Shown in pieces: positions 21,911 to 34,775 of a stretch of DNA of 64,000 nucleotides (position 1 is the stretch's first letter; each line of letters starts with the position of its first letter). The translations under genes were made by a program, and so were the position numbers. This DNA comes from Rallus limicola. Lineage: Eukaryota > Chordata > Aves > Gruiformes > Rallidae. Below the pieces are notes generated by a model. It saw only the letters and a program-made list of their open reading frames with translations, searched no databases and had not been told where the DNA came from. The stretch lies in the NCBI GenBank assembly GCA_022605955.1, contig JAKCOZ010000326.1:124001-188000 (forward strand), given 5' to 3'.

Positions 21911-23753
21911 AACTTCGCCAAATGTTTTCTTTCAAAATTATTCTGGATAGATCCAGTCAGAAGAAGATGGAGATGTATTTATTCTTTAACACATTTATTA
22001 CCGAAAAATAAAACACTTTAACCACTATTGTGATGGCCATGTAATAACAGACCATAGTTCTTAGTTTACAGAAGGAAGAGAATTATAATTTGTTAGACTG
22101 ACAAGAGTCACAAAATCTCCAAAATCCTAAAATGCAATTTTTTCATTCACTGATTATGGCACTGGGCTTCTCTTCCCTCTTGTAAAGATAATTTCACAAA
22201 GGAGCTCTAGTTGACTGTTCTTCTAAGCATGTTAAAATCTGAAAGCAGAAAGAGTCTTGGTCTCTGGAATTTCATCCTCAGGTACTTGACTCTACCTCTC
22301 TGTCTTATGGAAACCCCATCTAGACGAGGACTGGGGAATAGAAAACTATATATACAAAATCTAGATGTACTTGCTGCATGCCAGAGCCACATATACAGGG
22401 GAGATAAAAAGTGCAAAATGGTCCTTAATTACCTCAGGAGTGGTAAAAAAACCCAAACAAACAAAAAAACAAACAAACAAAAAAGTGTTTATTCATCTCA
22501 CTGTGGATCTGCCTGATACAAAATGTACAGCTGGACAGCTCAGGTGGCATTATGTTCCCTGGAAGAGAAGACAGTAGACAGATAGACATGTCCACAATTC
22601 AGTGCAAAGTAAACAGAGATACAAATTTAGACCCCCAAAGGTGTAACAACTACACAGCTGAGCACACTCTGATTAACTGATCATTGCAGCATGCTGGTGC
22701 TCCTTGATGAAGTGATATCAGTTTCAGAGTTAACTCCTGCGAATTACTGTCTGTGACTCCACTTCTGGATCCCAATTTATGTTCCTATCCCTTGTTTTCA
22801 TTTTTTGCAGTGGTAATTTAATAACTAATTACAGTAATAATAATATTCTTCTTGTACTAATCCTTAGGCTGTGTAGAATGACCTCTCAGCTAAACATTTT
22901 ACTTTTTAAACTTTTATCAAGGAGGATTTTTTTTCCTTACAAATCAATGGATGTTTACAGAATTTTTCTCCTCAGATACTTTTATAGGCTGGACTTCACC
23001 TCCTCTCTTGGAGAGAAGAGAGTTCTTAAGGTCTGCTTCTGCACTGATAAGAGGATTTTGAGAAGTGAAGGAAGCAGGCCATACCACAGCAGTCAATATA
23101 AGTGCCTGGACATTCAAAGAAGACAATGTGAAGTTTATGCAATGTGAATATTCAAGTAGAATCCTGCCATTCATAGAGTCAGTACTTCACTAAAGATGTA
23201 GTTCACATGTGAATTCTTGCGAATTTTGCTGACTCTCTTATGGATTGTTTTGGCCACTTTCTCGCAAAGACTGAGGCCTTAATGTCCCCTTGAAAACAGT
23301 CATAAAGAGATGCAACAGATCAGATAACTGTTTCTTAGGGGAAAAAAAAGAAAATTAAAAAGAGAAAAACCCAAGCAATGGAGCGTCTTTATTTCTCTTG
23401 GATGTTTCATTTCTCTGGCATCAAGTCTTTAAAAAAAAAACAAAACACACAGAATTTGGGGAGGATCAGATACAGATTTCAACAACAGATACATGACAAG
23501 AAAAGGAAAGGAACACAGTGGTTTTTACCTATAGATTGATCTCTGAAGATGTTCTTTACAGACATAACTGTCGTTTTCTTCTTTCAGAGTGTTTCAAGAT
23601 CACTGTCTGGACATTGATCAGAGGAATTGTTTCAGTACAAATATTTGTAGATTCTCCAAGCATAATTGTCACTAATTACTTGTTTTATTTAATAATATTT
23701 CCATGTTTGCCGTTTCCCACTTGTTAGTATTTTCATAAAATGCAAATAAAGAT
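21911..23753. other. Unique intergenic DNA with a CAAA-rich tract
   Basis: Mostly unique sequence. An AAAC-rich tract lies at about 22445-22483. The 101- and 122-residue frames at 22211-22516 and 22779-23147 have no recognisable domains. Confidence 0.5.
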
Positions 23754-24062
23754 CCTTCCCTTCCCTTCCCTTCCCTTCCCTTCCCTTCCCTTCCCTTCCC
23801 TTCCCTTCCCTTCCCTTCCCTTCCCTTCCCTTCCCTTCCCTTCCCTTCCCTTCCCTTCCCTTCCCTTCCCTTCCCTTCCCTTCCCTTCCCTTCCCTTCCC
23901 TTCCCTTCCCTTCCCTTCCCTTCCCTTCCCTTCCCTTCCCTTCCCTTCCCTTCCCTTCCCTTCCCTTCCCTTCCCTTCCCTTCCCTTCCCTTCCCTTCCC
24001 TTCCCTTCCCTTCCCTTCCCTTCCCTTCCCTTCCCTTCCCTTCCCTTCCCTTCCCTTCCCTT
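23754..24062 (+). repeat. Perfect (CCCTT)n pentanucleotide array, about 61 copies
   Basis: About 309 bases of uninterrupted CCCTT units. No variant unit was seen, which suggests recent expansion or assembly collapse. The minus strand is (GGGAA)n, so every five bases supply a G3 run with a two-base AA loop, an ideal repeated G-quadruplex motif. The plus strand is mirror-symmetric polypyrimidine. The long LPFPS and EGKGR frames are artefacts of the repeat. Confidence 0.98.
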
Positions 24063-24821
24063 TTCACATCCTTCCCTTTTATAGTTTATAATTCAGAAAG
24101 AAATATATATTCATAAAAGTACTTGTATATAAAACCACCCAAAAATTAATGCATTTTTTCATTAGAAAAAGTTTTCAGTGTTCAAGCTCATTACTCTGAA
24201 CTGTTTGTTCACAAGCTCCACAACCTACATAATAAAAATATTTTAAAAGGTAATGTCAACATTTTTTTCATTTGTAATGAAGTTGTGATTACATTGACCA
24301 GGTAAAGTATACTTCAGAAGGTATATTGAACAGGTAGATATATTTGTTTACTTATATATAAATTCAGAGTTGAAGGAGAGGCTATTCAGATGCTAATATT
24401 TTCCTCATCTCTCCATTGCAATAACTGTTTTAAGTCAAAGCTGTTGCTCTGAAATCAAACAGCTATGAGTCAAGGGGAATTCAGGAATGCTGAAGTGATA
24501 TTTTGGCAAAGGCGACACCGGGTATATATACAGACCTGACTCCTGGAAATACTTCTATTTCCTTTAATTTCTACTCATGAGTAGCTTCATCAGTTCTAAT
24601 TGAGCTGACCTTACCCAAAGTTTTACAAAACAAATCTAAGTTTAAACTCAGAGGTAGGTGGGTGGGAATGGGGATATTTGAGCAGTAATAAAATGTTTAG
24701 ATTTTTTTTTTTTTAAATACATTTTTTGAATGCATTTTCATAACTATCGAAGATCAAAAAAAAAGATGGTTTGCATCCACTAGTGTAGCAAAACAGAGTG
24801 AGTTGAAAAGTAGCCTAAAGT
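24063..24821. other. Unique AT-rich intergenic DNA
   Basis: No gene or repeat family was recognised. A T run lies at about 24702-24714. Confidence 0.5.
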
Positions 24822-24957
24822 TCATAGAATCACATAATTGTAGGGGTTGGAAGGGACCTCGAGAGATCATCAGGTCCAACCCCCCTGACAAAGCAGCTCC
24901 CCAGCTCATATTGCACAGGGAGGCTTCCAGACAGGTCTTGAATCTCTCCAGAGATAA
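24822..24957 (-). mobile_element. CR1 LINE 3' end (minus)
   Basis: TCATAGAATCACATAATTG, GGGGTTGGAAGGGACCTC, GAGATCATCAGGTCCAACCC and AGGTCTTGAATCTCTCCAGA give the antisense order of a CR1 3' terminus. The good match in the tail suggests a younger copy than those near 21.8 kb. Confidence 0.92.
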
Positions 24958-27780
24958 TTGTATCAGACTGATTTGTGTAACAAGAAAAGTTTTTTTCCCC
25001 TCAAAATTTTGTTGTAGTTCTAAAAAGGTTTTGTAATGTGATTATTTGTGAATGTGTACATTCTAACATCTTTTATGAAAAGATACCAATTTTGCTGAAA
25101 AATATTTGTGAATGGATGAAAAGGAAGGTAAACACGCTGATGAAAGGGAGGTTTCAGGACCTTGCTCTGCTCCTCTTGATGCTCTTCCTCATCTAAAGCA
25201 CTAATGGGAAAGTTTTCTTCTTCAGATGCAATTACCTAACTTGCTGTGGAGGTCCACAGAAATAAGAGATAAGCAGATCCGTAGATTACACCACTGTTAC
25301 TATTGAAATTGTCTTCCCAAGACTGACACTGACACAGACACCAAGAAATTCTATATTGCCATAGCACGCAGGGGTCAGATCCTACCAGCCTTAGTCTTTT
25401 CTGCAATCTACACATTCCTCGAAGTTTTGTTGGAGGTAAGCTCTTGATTTGACCCAGAATCTTAGAAAGTAAGATTTAAAAAATCACATACCTCATTCAG
25501 CTTTCCCCTCCCCATCTTTGTTCTCTGCTCCCTCCCCCCCCCCCCCCCCCATCATGTCTCCAAATGCCTCTTCACATCAGTAAGATCTTGATGTTTGGGA
25601 AAAAAACTCTCTTTAAGGAGAGAAAAAAAAAAGAAAAAAAAAAAAAAAGGATAAAACAGTTTGGCACAAGGGAGCTACAGCTCTTCAGTTCCCATTAGAA
25701 TTTCTGAAACGACAATAGCTGAAAGGTTAGGGCAAAACCTATTAGAAAAGAAAAGTTGAGGTAAATCAGGTGAGCTCATCGAAGAAAATAGGGAAAGATT
25801 GGTTCCCTTTTGGGATTAGGTCTAATTAAGGTGAGCAAGCAGCTGTGCCTGTTTGGAATAACAATTGTGCTAGCATGTCACTTTTTTTCTGCTTAGTTGA
25901 AATTTATATAGTTTGGGAATGGTGGATGTAAGAAAATTAGAGCTCATTTAGAATCTGTTGAAAGGACACTGTGCCTTCATTATTAGTTTTGCATCTGAAT
26001 TTTCCTGGGGCTGTCCTCTCACTGTTATAGGTAATGGATTTTTCCCCAGATGTAATTGGATGAGTTTAATTTTTTCTTTCATTACCTGTCTAGAAGCCCT
26101 CTGCCCCTATTTCCCTTTGTGTTTTATTAGGACTGTAACCCCTATTTAAATAAAGGCTTTGATTGTGATTATATATGTTCAATCAGCACTTTCTGATTGA
26201 ATAGTTCTGGTCACACAATGCTCTTGCCTAGCATTTTTTACTAATTACATTTTAGCCATGGTTGTGTACTGTACAACTTAAAACAGTGTTTGTTTTATAT
26301 CTTTAAACTCCGTCTAAAAGTTTGTGTCTCCCATGGGCCAAAGTACTTAAAGCAAATGTAGGCATTTTCTGATACTAAGGTATATGAGCTGAGCTATAGG
26401 TCATTCCACCAGGTTACAGTAGTTGCCCACTAAAAAGTTGTAGTACTGATTACAGCCTCTCTTTAGTCTTTGGATTTACAAATTAAGTCAGCAACTTTCT
26501 AAGATCTTCTATAGTTTTGACTTTCAGAGTTTTCTTGTGGGCTTTGAGTTGTTTGCTTTAGTCTTTTTTCAGTTTCAAGATTGTTTTTTTTTTCCATTTC
26601 AATTTTTTTAAATGAATACTAATAGGTAAAAATGTGTTGTGTCTTTTACTGTCAGAAATGACCATGCAAGAACGAATTTGTTTTTTACAAACACCTTATT
26701 TATTCTTACATAGTTCTGGTATTCTCACACCATAAAACCTACACCAGGCTGTTGAAGGAATTCCATTTTAAGGCTTCTAGGTTTTAGAAAGCTTACTGGG
26801 AAGAGAATGTCTTCCTGTAAATCTTCCTCGCTGTCTTTAGCTCTTTTAATAAGTATAAGAAATGTAATGAAAATTTTTGATTACAGTTGTTAGACCCAAT
26901 TAAGCAATGCAACGTTGGAAATGTAAAGACCTATCTCTTTCCAGCCTCACACTTTAATATATTAATTATATTTATTGTCATGCTAAGTATCATGCCAGGT
27001 TAAGACTCTGAGTTAACACCACTCAGATGGAGATTTTGGGGCCCTTTATACCTCTTGCAGTTAAAGTGAGGTGTGTTAAACAAATGATCAAATCAAAATG
27101 GCAGTGCTTGATATCATTCCGCATTACACTGTTACATGTCTCAGGAATAAGTGACTACACAAAGATGGAAAAAATCCTTATCTAATCTGACAAAACTTGC
27201 AGATGCTCTTTCAACTGTATCTCCAGTTATATAGGTAAGGCTAAAGAATCCAAGTCAAGATTTAACGGTGGAGAACACACCAGAATAGGTGTTTTTCTTG
27301 TAACTGGGAAAGGAACCACTTTGGTCTAGATTTCTAGTTTAAATTAAACAAAGCTGTCACCAGCTGTGGGATACATCAACCTTATATAGCCTATAGAATC
27401 TGTTTTTTCAGGGTATCAGTGGTTAGAAATATTGAATGGACACTTCATTATCTATATATTTCCAGCATTATTTTGCTATCCACAGATGCAATTCGAGCAG
27501 ATCTATTTAGTATTTCAGCTTTGAAACATTTTCATCCTTCACATTATTACAAAATGACTAAACAGTGGGTGGTTATAAGAGATCACTATTCGAAGAAGCT
27601 TACAGATTGCTTTTATTACCATCCTATTGTGCATACAAACAGCTTGTATCCCTCCATACATATTTATATAACTTAGATACTTTAAAATTCTTTTATCCTG
27701 AATAATTTCAACACCACAAAAAACCAACTTCAAACCCAACAGTCAGATTCAACGTAAAATAATAATAGAATGCTGCACTT
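24958..27780. other. Unique intergenic DNA with poly(C) and poly(A) runs
   Basis: A C run of about 18 bases lies at about 25533-25550 and A-rich runs at 25621-25650. Otherwise the sequence is unique. The part at 25940-26270 has balanced composition with several homeodomain-type and TCF-type motifs (CTTTGAT at about 26157), possibly regulatory. No coding exon was identified. Confidence 0.45.
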
Positions 27781-27784
27781 ACAT

Positions 27785-27842
27785 ATAGGTAGGAATGTAT
27801 GTAGGTAGGGAGGTATGTAGGTAGGTACATAGGTAGATAGAA
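27785..27842 (+). repeat. (TAGG)n-type imperfect tetranucleotide repeat
   Basis: Imperfect GTAGGTAG/GTATGTAG array of about 55 bases. Confidence 0.9.
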
Positions 27843-29420
27843 TTAATTTTTTTTCTCAGCTTGAGAATGTATTAGTTACTTTTTTTTTTTTTAGAATTGT
27901 CATCAGACACAACTTGGTAAATTCAGAACTGACAAATATCTTTGTTTTAGAGCAGAAAAGACAAAGCATCCAGAATTTTACTGACAAAACAAATGCTGCC
28001 CCTGAAAACAGGAGGATGGGAAGTCAAGAACATAATGAAACATGGCATTAAATCATCAGCTTGCAACACTTCCAAGTGATATGGTGTAGAAATTCTTGTA
28101 CCCCCTATAACAGGTCACTTTTGTCCACACATTTTGCTCCTTGTTTGTCCCTACCATATACTTAGCAGTTCCAATTGTCACTGAACTAGCTGTTCTTTTC
28201 AGTGATTTCTCTTAGGTCTGGTCTTTATGAACAATATAGACACAAACTCATTCCCAAGAGCCCAAGAGCAAATTTTTTTTCCTTGGCATAGATCACGAAA
28301 ATCATACAGAGCTGAGCATTAACTATCATAGAAGAGAATGAATCTGGAAAGTAATATAAAGGTCAGATATTTTTCATAAAAAAGGTAGAGGTGACCTCAG
28401 CAAGACCAGATCATTGAGCCAATGCTGGATTCATACCTGGCAGGGCAAGATATCATTGACAAAAGCTTCCTACATAAGTGAAGATACAATTGATGAGAAT
28501 GATTTCAAAAAAATATATACTGAAGTTAAATAGAAGTTTTATTAGTAATACCAGTGAAGTACAATGATATTAGTAGTATGAGTTTTTTGAAAATTGCAGC
28601 AAGAAATGATGATGTTAACAACAGTTTTTTGTAGATTTAATATTGACATAAAATGAGAAATACTAATGTCTTCTATGTCCAACATATGTATTGCAGGTAT
28701 TCATGCTTTATTTTCATCCAAAAATACTGAAAATAAACAGTGAATTTTTACATTATATTCATATTGCAAACAGCTTTGTGGACATCTCAGTAAAATCGGT
28801 AATTAAATTACATCAAAAAAACAAGTAACATATTTTTAATTTTATTTTATTGAGGATGAATTTTCAAAGTTCTTTTTTTTTTTTCTGTCCTCGCAGTGAA
28901 TACAGCATCTGCTACCAAACATGATCTTCTGTTAAAAGGGAAATTAAAAATAAAAGATGAATGGCTTTCCAGGGGGAACTGAAACTAAAATACATATCTT
29001 TTTTCAAATAGCTATTTTTTCAAAATAAAAATAATAACAGTTGGTGTCCTTTCTTTTATTATTTTTTTTCCCTCACCTATTCTTTTTCTATTATGATTTC
29101 AAGGAATAGTTTCCCAAAAGTTCCAAATCTTACATGTCAGATATAGTAATATTTTCTTTTTGTATTTTGAAAGATATTTGAATAATTATTTTAACTTATT
29201 TGGTTGGATACACCTTTTAGTACTTAATAATGGAATTGATATAATATTTTACATGTAAAAGGATTCCAGACTGCAGTACTTAATGCAAATGGACTCTGTT
29301 TTGTAGAAGGAATTAACAAATTTACTCATTACCAAGTTCTCCATGGAATTATAGTCACCAATGGATAGCTAAAATTAGGGCAGTTATCTAACCTAACTCT
29401 ATAACATTTTATACTATAAG
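27843..29420. other. Unique AT-rich intergenic DNA
   Basis: No repeat family or gene was recognised, apart from T runs near 27880 and 28873. Confidence 0.5.
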
Positions 29421-29640
29421 GAAATTATCCTCCACCCTCCAATAAGCCTTTTGGGGAAAATTTAACTTCAGAATAATATAATTACTAGGGATATGCAAAT
29501 AATGGATTTTTTAATGAATATTCATTCAAATAGAAAGCAATCTCCTTGATTGTTTTTTGATCTCTTACAACAGTCATGAGTTCTTGTTTTGCAGGCATTA
29601 ACACTTCCAAAACAGGAAATGTATTGTAAAGAGTTTATTG
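29421..29640. promoter_or_regulatory. Candidate regulatory element with clustered POU-type motifs
   Basis: The consensus octamer ATGCAAAT lies at 29493-29500. Twelve bases farther on is a perfect 14-bp palindrome, AATGAATATTCATT (29513-29526), resembling a dimeric POU/BRN2 site. The surrounding sequence is unique and unbroken by repeats. This rests on motif clustering alone; conservation was not tested. Confidence 0.3.
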
Positions 29641-29839
29641 GACTAACATATTATTTTTCTATTCTACACTAAGGAACTTACACAAGTAGTCAGGCTTTGT
29701 ATCCAAGTTCTCAAGTGTTTGTAACTCATACCAATTTTATACTACATTTAGGTTGAAACTTTGATGGTACAAGTGCTTTGTGATCTACAATATTTTGCAG
29801 GTGTACTGCAGTTTCTGACTGGCATTACTAAAGCTTCTG

Positions 29840-29866
29840 TAAAAAAAAAAAAAAAAAAAAAAAAAA
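29840..29866 (+). repeat. Poly(A) run of about 27
   Basis: Uninterrupted A run. No AATAAA lies in the 30 bases upstream and no recognisable retrocopy precedes it, so it is scored as a simple repeat, not a processed pseudogene tail. Confidence 0.95.
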
Positions 29867-32400
29867 GTAGATCTATTTCTCATTGATAAATGAGAGGGAT
29901 ATGAATATCTAAATAACTTCCATTTCACCCTTTGTGAGGACACCTGCTGGCAGATTTAGATGTCTAAGTTTAAGTGTTCTATAGAAGTCAAGTGTCTAAG
30001 AACCCATTATAGTTAATGGAGATCTGATTAATGCAGACTCTGTAAGGATATTTAGCTGAACCACTGCAGAAGTTTGACTTATGTGTAAAGTAAGGGCTGT
30101 TTGACAGGCCTTTATATTATATATTTTTTTTTGCCCTGCAGATTTTACTCCAGTTGACTTGAGTGTGATGGGTGTCATGTTCCTATCTTTGGAGAGGTTT
30201 GCTAAATAAGGACAGATAAACTGAGACCCATGACCTGACCTCAGTCCTTCTTTGTTCTACTGTAATGGTGAAGAAAATGCAAGATATTACATATTATCCT
30301 GTGTCGCCTGTGGGCAGGAATCTACTAATGGGACAAATACAGGTAAATTAACCCCTTTTTTTTAATTTTCATTTTGGGACATTTGTGCTGTATCTTTAGT
30401 AGCTGAGCACCCATTTAATAAAAAATAAATTTTAAAAAATAAAGAAAATTAAATGTTTCCTAATCTTCAAGTTGAGACAATTTAACACCCTAAGGAATTA
30501 ATTTAAACAATGGATAAATGGACATTTTTAAATTACAATATACTAGTTCTGTAAAATATGTGCACTGTGCAAAAAAGGAACTCAGTATTCAGGGAGGTAA
30601 AAGAAGAAAAAAAGAGATGGCTGCAGCACCATGGTTAGAGATCTTAGCTGGAATAAGATGGACCTTGAAGATGTCTGTTCTGTCATTAAGTTGGCTGGTT
30701 GCCCAGTAAGGAATATGTGAACAGTCAGAAGAACCACAGATACAATAAGGCTGGATGAAGAAATAATAGGAACAATAATAATAACAACAGCAGCATAATT
30801 TATAAGAATTATAGGAACTTTACATTAATTTGAAAATTCAAAGGCTATTTCAACTAATATTTAATAACACCCTTATTAGTAAAAGCTGGAATCCAAATAC
30901 ATAATCCTTGTTTAATCAAATACTATACATACTCTTCTCCTGACTGCATTATGCACAGAATCTAACAGCAGATAAAAGCTAACTTCCACTCATGACATAT
31001 AACGTCTTTGGAAAGAGCTTATCACTAGAACAGTGATGATGCCATACTGCATTAGAAATAGGTCTGAGACTTTTTTAATGAATATGGGTTTAATTTGGGA
31101 AGACCTAAACAGAGGTACCACTCAATATGTTAGTATATGTTGTCTGTGTATTTCGTTTCATGAAGTCAATAATCAGCATAAGCAATATATTTGCACTGAA
31201 ATAAAGTTATCTAACATTTCATTCATATGTTTCGTTATTGCTTTGAGACAGAGAGATGCTGTAAATCATCATCTACTTCATAGATGACACAAAAGATGAA
31301 TTTGGTTTATAGTATTTTCTCATTGATTGCTAGACATACCACAGGTGATGCTCATGGATTTGGCCCTTGATGGAAAGCCTTCAAAAGAAGGAAAAGGGAA
31401 CATATCACCATAACTTCCAGCTAGGAAAAGCAGCAGATATGTCCCTGGAGTTCAGCAAACATCTGGGGAATACTTTATTTTGATACATCATCCTAACCTC
31501 TCATCATAGTGCATCCTCTGGAGGAAAGTCAGCATCTGTATCTGTTATTTATAGGTGGCATGCAGAAAAAAATTCACACAGTTGTGACTGCCATGGTAAG
31601 AAGGGGAAGAGTGCTACACAGGCTCATGACCATTACTGTATCATAGAGCTGGGATTGTGTATTAAAACTGTCAACTAATGGGGAAAGGTGGAGAAAAAAT
31701 AGTTCCTGAAGCCCCTTTCCACCCATAGGAGAGAACAGTTGTGGTTCAAACAGGCTAATTGAATATAATAACAAAGATACTAATCCAACCCGCATCATTC
31801 AAATCCTTCTATCAAAAGGCATTCCTTTTCTTCAAACTGCATTTCTGAGTAGGCTTGAGTCTAAATTGATGTACATTGCACATTAATGCTGAGATTATCA
31901 GCGGTTTTAAAGGCATGATCTTTTAGAAATTCTAAAAATTTGGAAAATGTGACAAAGCTTTCTAAAGATTTTTTCAAGAGGGAAGGAAATGTAAAGTAAA
32001 TAAATCTGTATTCCTATGCTAGTTGTGACAAACCACCTGAAAGTGTGATTCTGCTTGTTTCCCTGTCACAATACTCACTCCCAAAAAAATAACACTGTCT
32101 GTCTGCTACAGCAACAGGCCTGTACGTAATTAAAGTGTTTGCTCTTCCCTTCAGCATCCCTGGAAGTGTAAAGATCACAGAATTCAGCAAGAGAGGAACA
32201 CTGGTCTCAATTTCCAATTCTTTCTTTCTACAGATACGATTTCTGAAGGTTGATGTTCTTTTGAGGTGGTAAAAGGATTACTCCATTGACGCATATCATC
32301 AGATTATATTTAGGAGCAAAGCTGGAAGTGACTTGGAAAGAAGGGAATTCTGTTACCTTACTAATTGAATCGAAATGTCTTATTAGTATCCTCTCCCAGT
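29867..32400. other. Unique AT-rich intergenic DNA
   Basis: No gene or repeat family was recognised. Open frames are short and featureless. Confidence 0.5.
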
Positions 32401-32545
32401 AATCTGATATGAAAGTCACTAATATGATACGACTGTAACATTGTATTAGCAACAATATATTCTGATATGATATGAATACTAATGCAATACAAAGGAATGT
32501 TGCTAATGTGCTAATCGGATAAGATACTGCTAATGAGATATGAGA
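32400..32545 (+). repeat. Degenerate CTAAT..GATA-containing repeats
   Basis: Motifs of the type CTAATNNGATA and TCTGATATGA recur six or more times with irregular spacing of about 20-30 bases. It looks like a decayed minisatellite or a duplicated AT-rich block. Confidence 0.45.
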
Positions 32546-32864
32546 GAGTCAACTAAAAATTTTCATATTATTTCCCTTAAGTTTTTGAAGATAGCATTAA
32601 CCTTGCTTACCAGTGGTACTCGAAAAAATGTCCTTTTCCCTTTTCCTGGATATTTAGGGTTTAATTTGCCCAAATGTCCGGTTTGTAAGTACTGTGTTTT
32701 TACTGACTCAATAAATAAGTGCAGAGTTTTTTGTACTCTAAAAGGGACATGTATGGACATGGTAGTTACTTAGCATGGGAATAATGTGCATATTTAGTCA
32801 ACACTTTCAACTAATCTCCAATAGCCTTGCAAAAATTAGGTCTTTAGGCTCACTTTATTCAGGT

Positions 32865-32965
32865 GAAAGAGGGTAGTGTCATTTGCCACATTATGCAGGA
32901 AGAAACTGAGGCTCAGAAAATGAATTATCCCTCATAATGGACATGAATCTGGATCAAAAAGCAGA
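32865..32965 (+). mobile_element. Possible MIR-like (CORE-SINE) relic
   Basis: GAAGAAACTGAGGCTCAGAA at 32901-32920 matches the diagnostic GAGGAAACTGAGGC core of MIR-type SINEs, with a weak match (GAATTATCCC) where AAGTGACTTGCCC would follow. The rest is too diverged to align by eye. Confidence 0.4.
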
Positions 32966-33004
32966 CAGAGATCTATTTTAATAATGACATATTTCCTTCC
33001 TAGT

Positions 33005-33169
33005 TTAATTTCCTCTTTCTTTTTCTTCTTTTTATTTTCTTTTTTTTTTTTTTCTTTTCTATTTCCTTTTCTTTAAATTTTTGGTTTTTTGCAGGTTTTG
33101 ACTTTGACTTTGCCCTTACCTTTGCTTTTTCCTTTTCTTTTCTCTCTCTTTTTTTTTTTTTTTTTTTGT
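33005..33169 (+). repeat. Pyrimidine-rich low-complexity tract
   Basis: About 165 bases rich in T and CT runs, including T runs near 33040 and 33150, broken by a short GACTTTGACTTTG duplication. Confidence 0.85.
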
Positions 33170-34680
33170 AATAAATTTTTACTTTTCACTGCTTAGTGTG
33201 TTCTCAAGCAGGGATGAACATGTTGAACTGAATCTGCAGAGGTTATCCTTTGAAACAACAATTAGACAAAGACAAGTGTAAAGTCAGATGTAAAGTTTTT
33301 AATCTAATTTGACTGAAAATTTTGCACTCTCATTGTTTAGATGATACTTCAGTTGATATAAATCAGATCAGCTCTGCTGATTTATATGAAGATATGCCCC
33401 CTGTGCTACATAATAGCCTATGCATTTGAGAAAGATAGCCTTTTTTCCTGCTAGTGGGAAGGGAAACGTGAACCATCTTAAAACTCGTAGGGTCCATTTG
33501 AAATTCTTCTGGTTTAGATAAGAAAAGGGAAAACTGCATTATATCAGTTAGAATTGTCATAAAGCATGGATAAGATGCCAAACACTCCAAACATTGTGTG
33601 TGTTCGCTCTTGGTTTCAAAGACTTATGTACCAGTGTGAGAAACAGACATGATATTTTGAGAAATGTTTAATAAATACTAATGGGAAGTGAGGAAGGCTT
33701 TGACTTAGTGCTACTCTAACTGCTGGAAAATGCTTTAGCAATTTATTTTTTCCATAGAGATCCCAATAGCAGGCCTTATTTATATACCAGATATGACAAA
33801 AAAGAAAAACCCAAACAAAAACCCAACAAACAAGCAACAAAAAGCCACTCTCAACACTCTTTCTGGATTTAAGCCAATAGGTTTTAAAATTATTTTTGGC
33901 TACTGAAAAATAGCCAGTATTGAGGAAAGATCAAGATATTGAATGGTTTCCATTTAATTTTTCCATAAGTGAGGCAAAGTATAATCTTAAAAACCAAATG
34001 CTAAACCAGCTGAGTTAAAGGCTGCTTTTAACTTTTCTAGTTATTGTTATAAAGACCAAAGTGTAGTTTGGTTAATCAGTGAGATTTCAAGTTGTCTCTG
34101 GCTAATCCTACTTTCATCCCTCTCAATGGATTTTGGAGAAATAAGGATCTGTCTGTTGAGCTTGCTATCCTGATTCTCATGTTTATTTTGGTCTGCTTAA
34201 GAGATAACATCACATCACCCTCCAAGAGAATATCTGTGCTTTTCTTTGCTGTTCATCATTGTCTGGCAGTGTCCCCAGATCACTATTTAAGCTGTGTCAG
34301 TGTCATGACAGCTGAATAGGCAGAACAAAACTTATTGCAAATCATGTTTAACTTAGTACCACATGATACTTAAAAAACAAAGAAACAGGAGGCTAATTTC
34401 TGAATGGCTGTTTCTATAAACTCCATTACTCCATTGTAAACTGGAATTCTACAAAGACAGCACTTTTTTTATTATTATTATTTTATTTAAAAGAGGGAGA
34501 TTGGTCTAAATAATGATTTTCCTCACTTACTTTAAGAGGACTGATTCATTAGGTATTAAATACTTCAGTTCCAGTTTAATAGCTAAATATGGTGTATTTA
34601 ACCCGGTATTATATTTTCTACATTTTATGTCTTCAGTACCTCAATTTTCCTCTCAAATGAATCTGCAATTTGCCCTTTAG
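33170..34680. other. Unique intergenic DNA
   Basis: No gene or repeat family was recognised. An AAAAACCC-rich tract lies at about 33798-33842. Confidence 0.5.
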
Positions 34681-34682
34681 CA

Positions 34683-34775
34683 CCAGGGGGGAAAAAACAA
34701 CAACCAAAACAACAGCAACAAAACCCCACAAAAAACCCAAACAAACTTCCCCAAGAACCTTTTCCCCCCAAAATT
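34683..34775 (-). repeat. A/C-rich low-complexity tract
   Basis: AAACAACAACC / AAAAAACCC sequence, the complement of the T/G tracts elsewhere. Confidence 0.75.

Noticed and set aside
22779..23147. 122-residue plus-strand frame
   Set aside because: No domain, signal or homology recognised, and an overlapping minus-strand frame of similar quality; consistent with chance.
23672..24084. 131- and 114-residue frames on both strands reading EGKGR and LPFPS repeats
   Set aside because: Direct translations of the perfect (CCCTT)n array; any frame of a pentamer without stops is open.
29750..29866. A processed pseudogene ending in a 27-base poly(A)
   Set aside because: No AATAAA near the tail, no recognisable coding sequence upstream and no flanking duplication seen.
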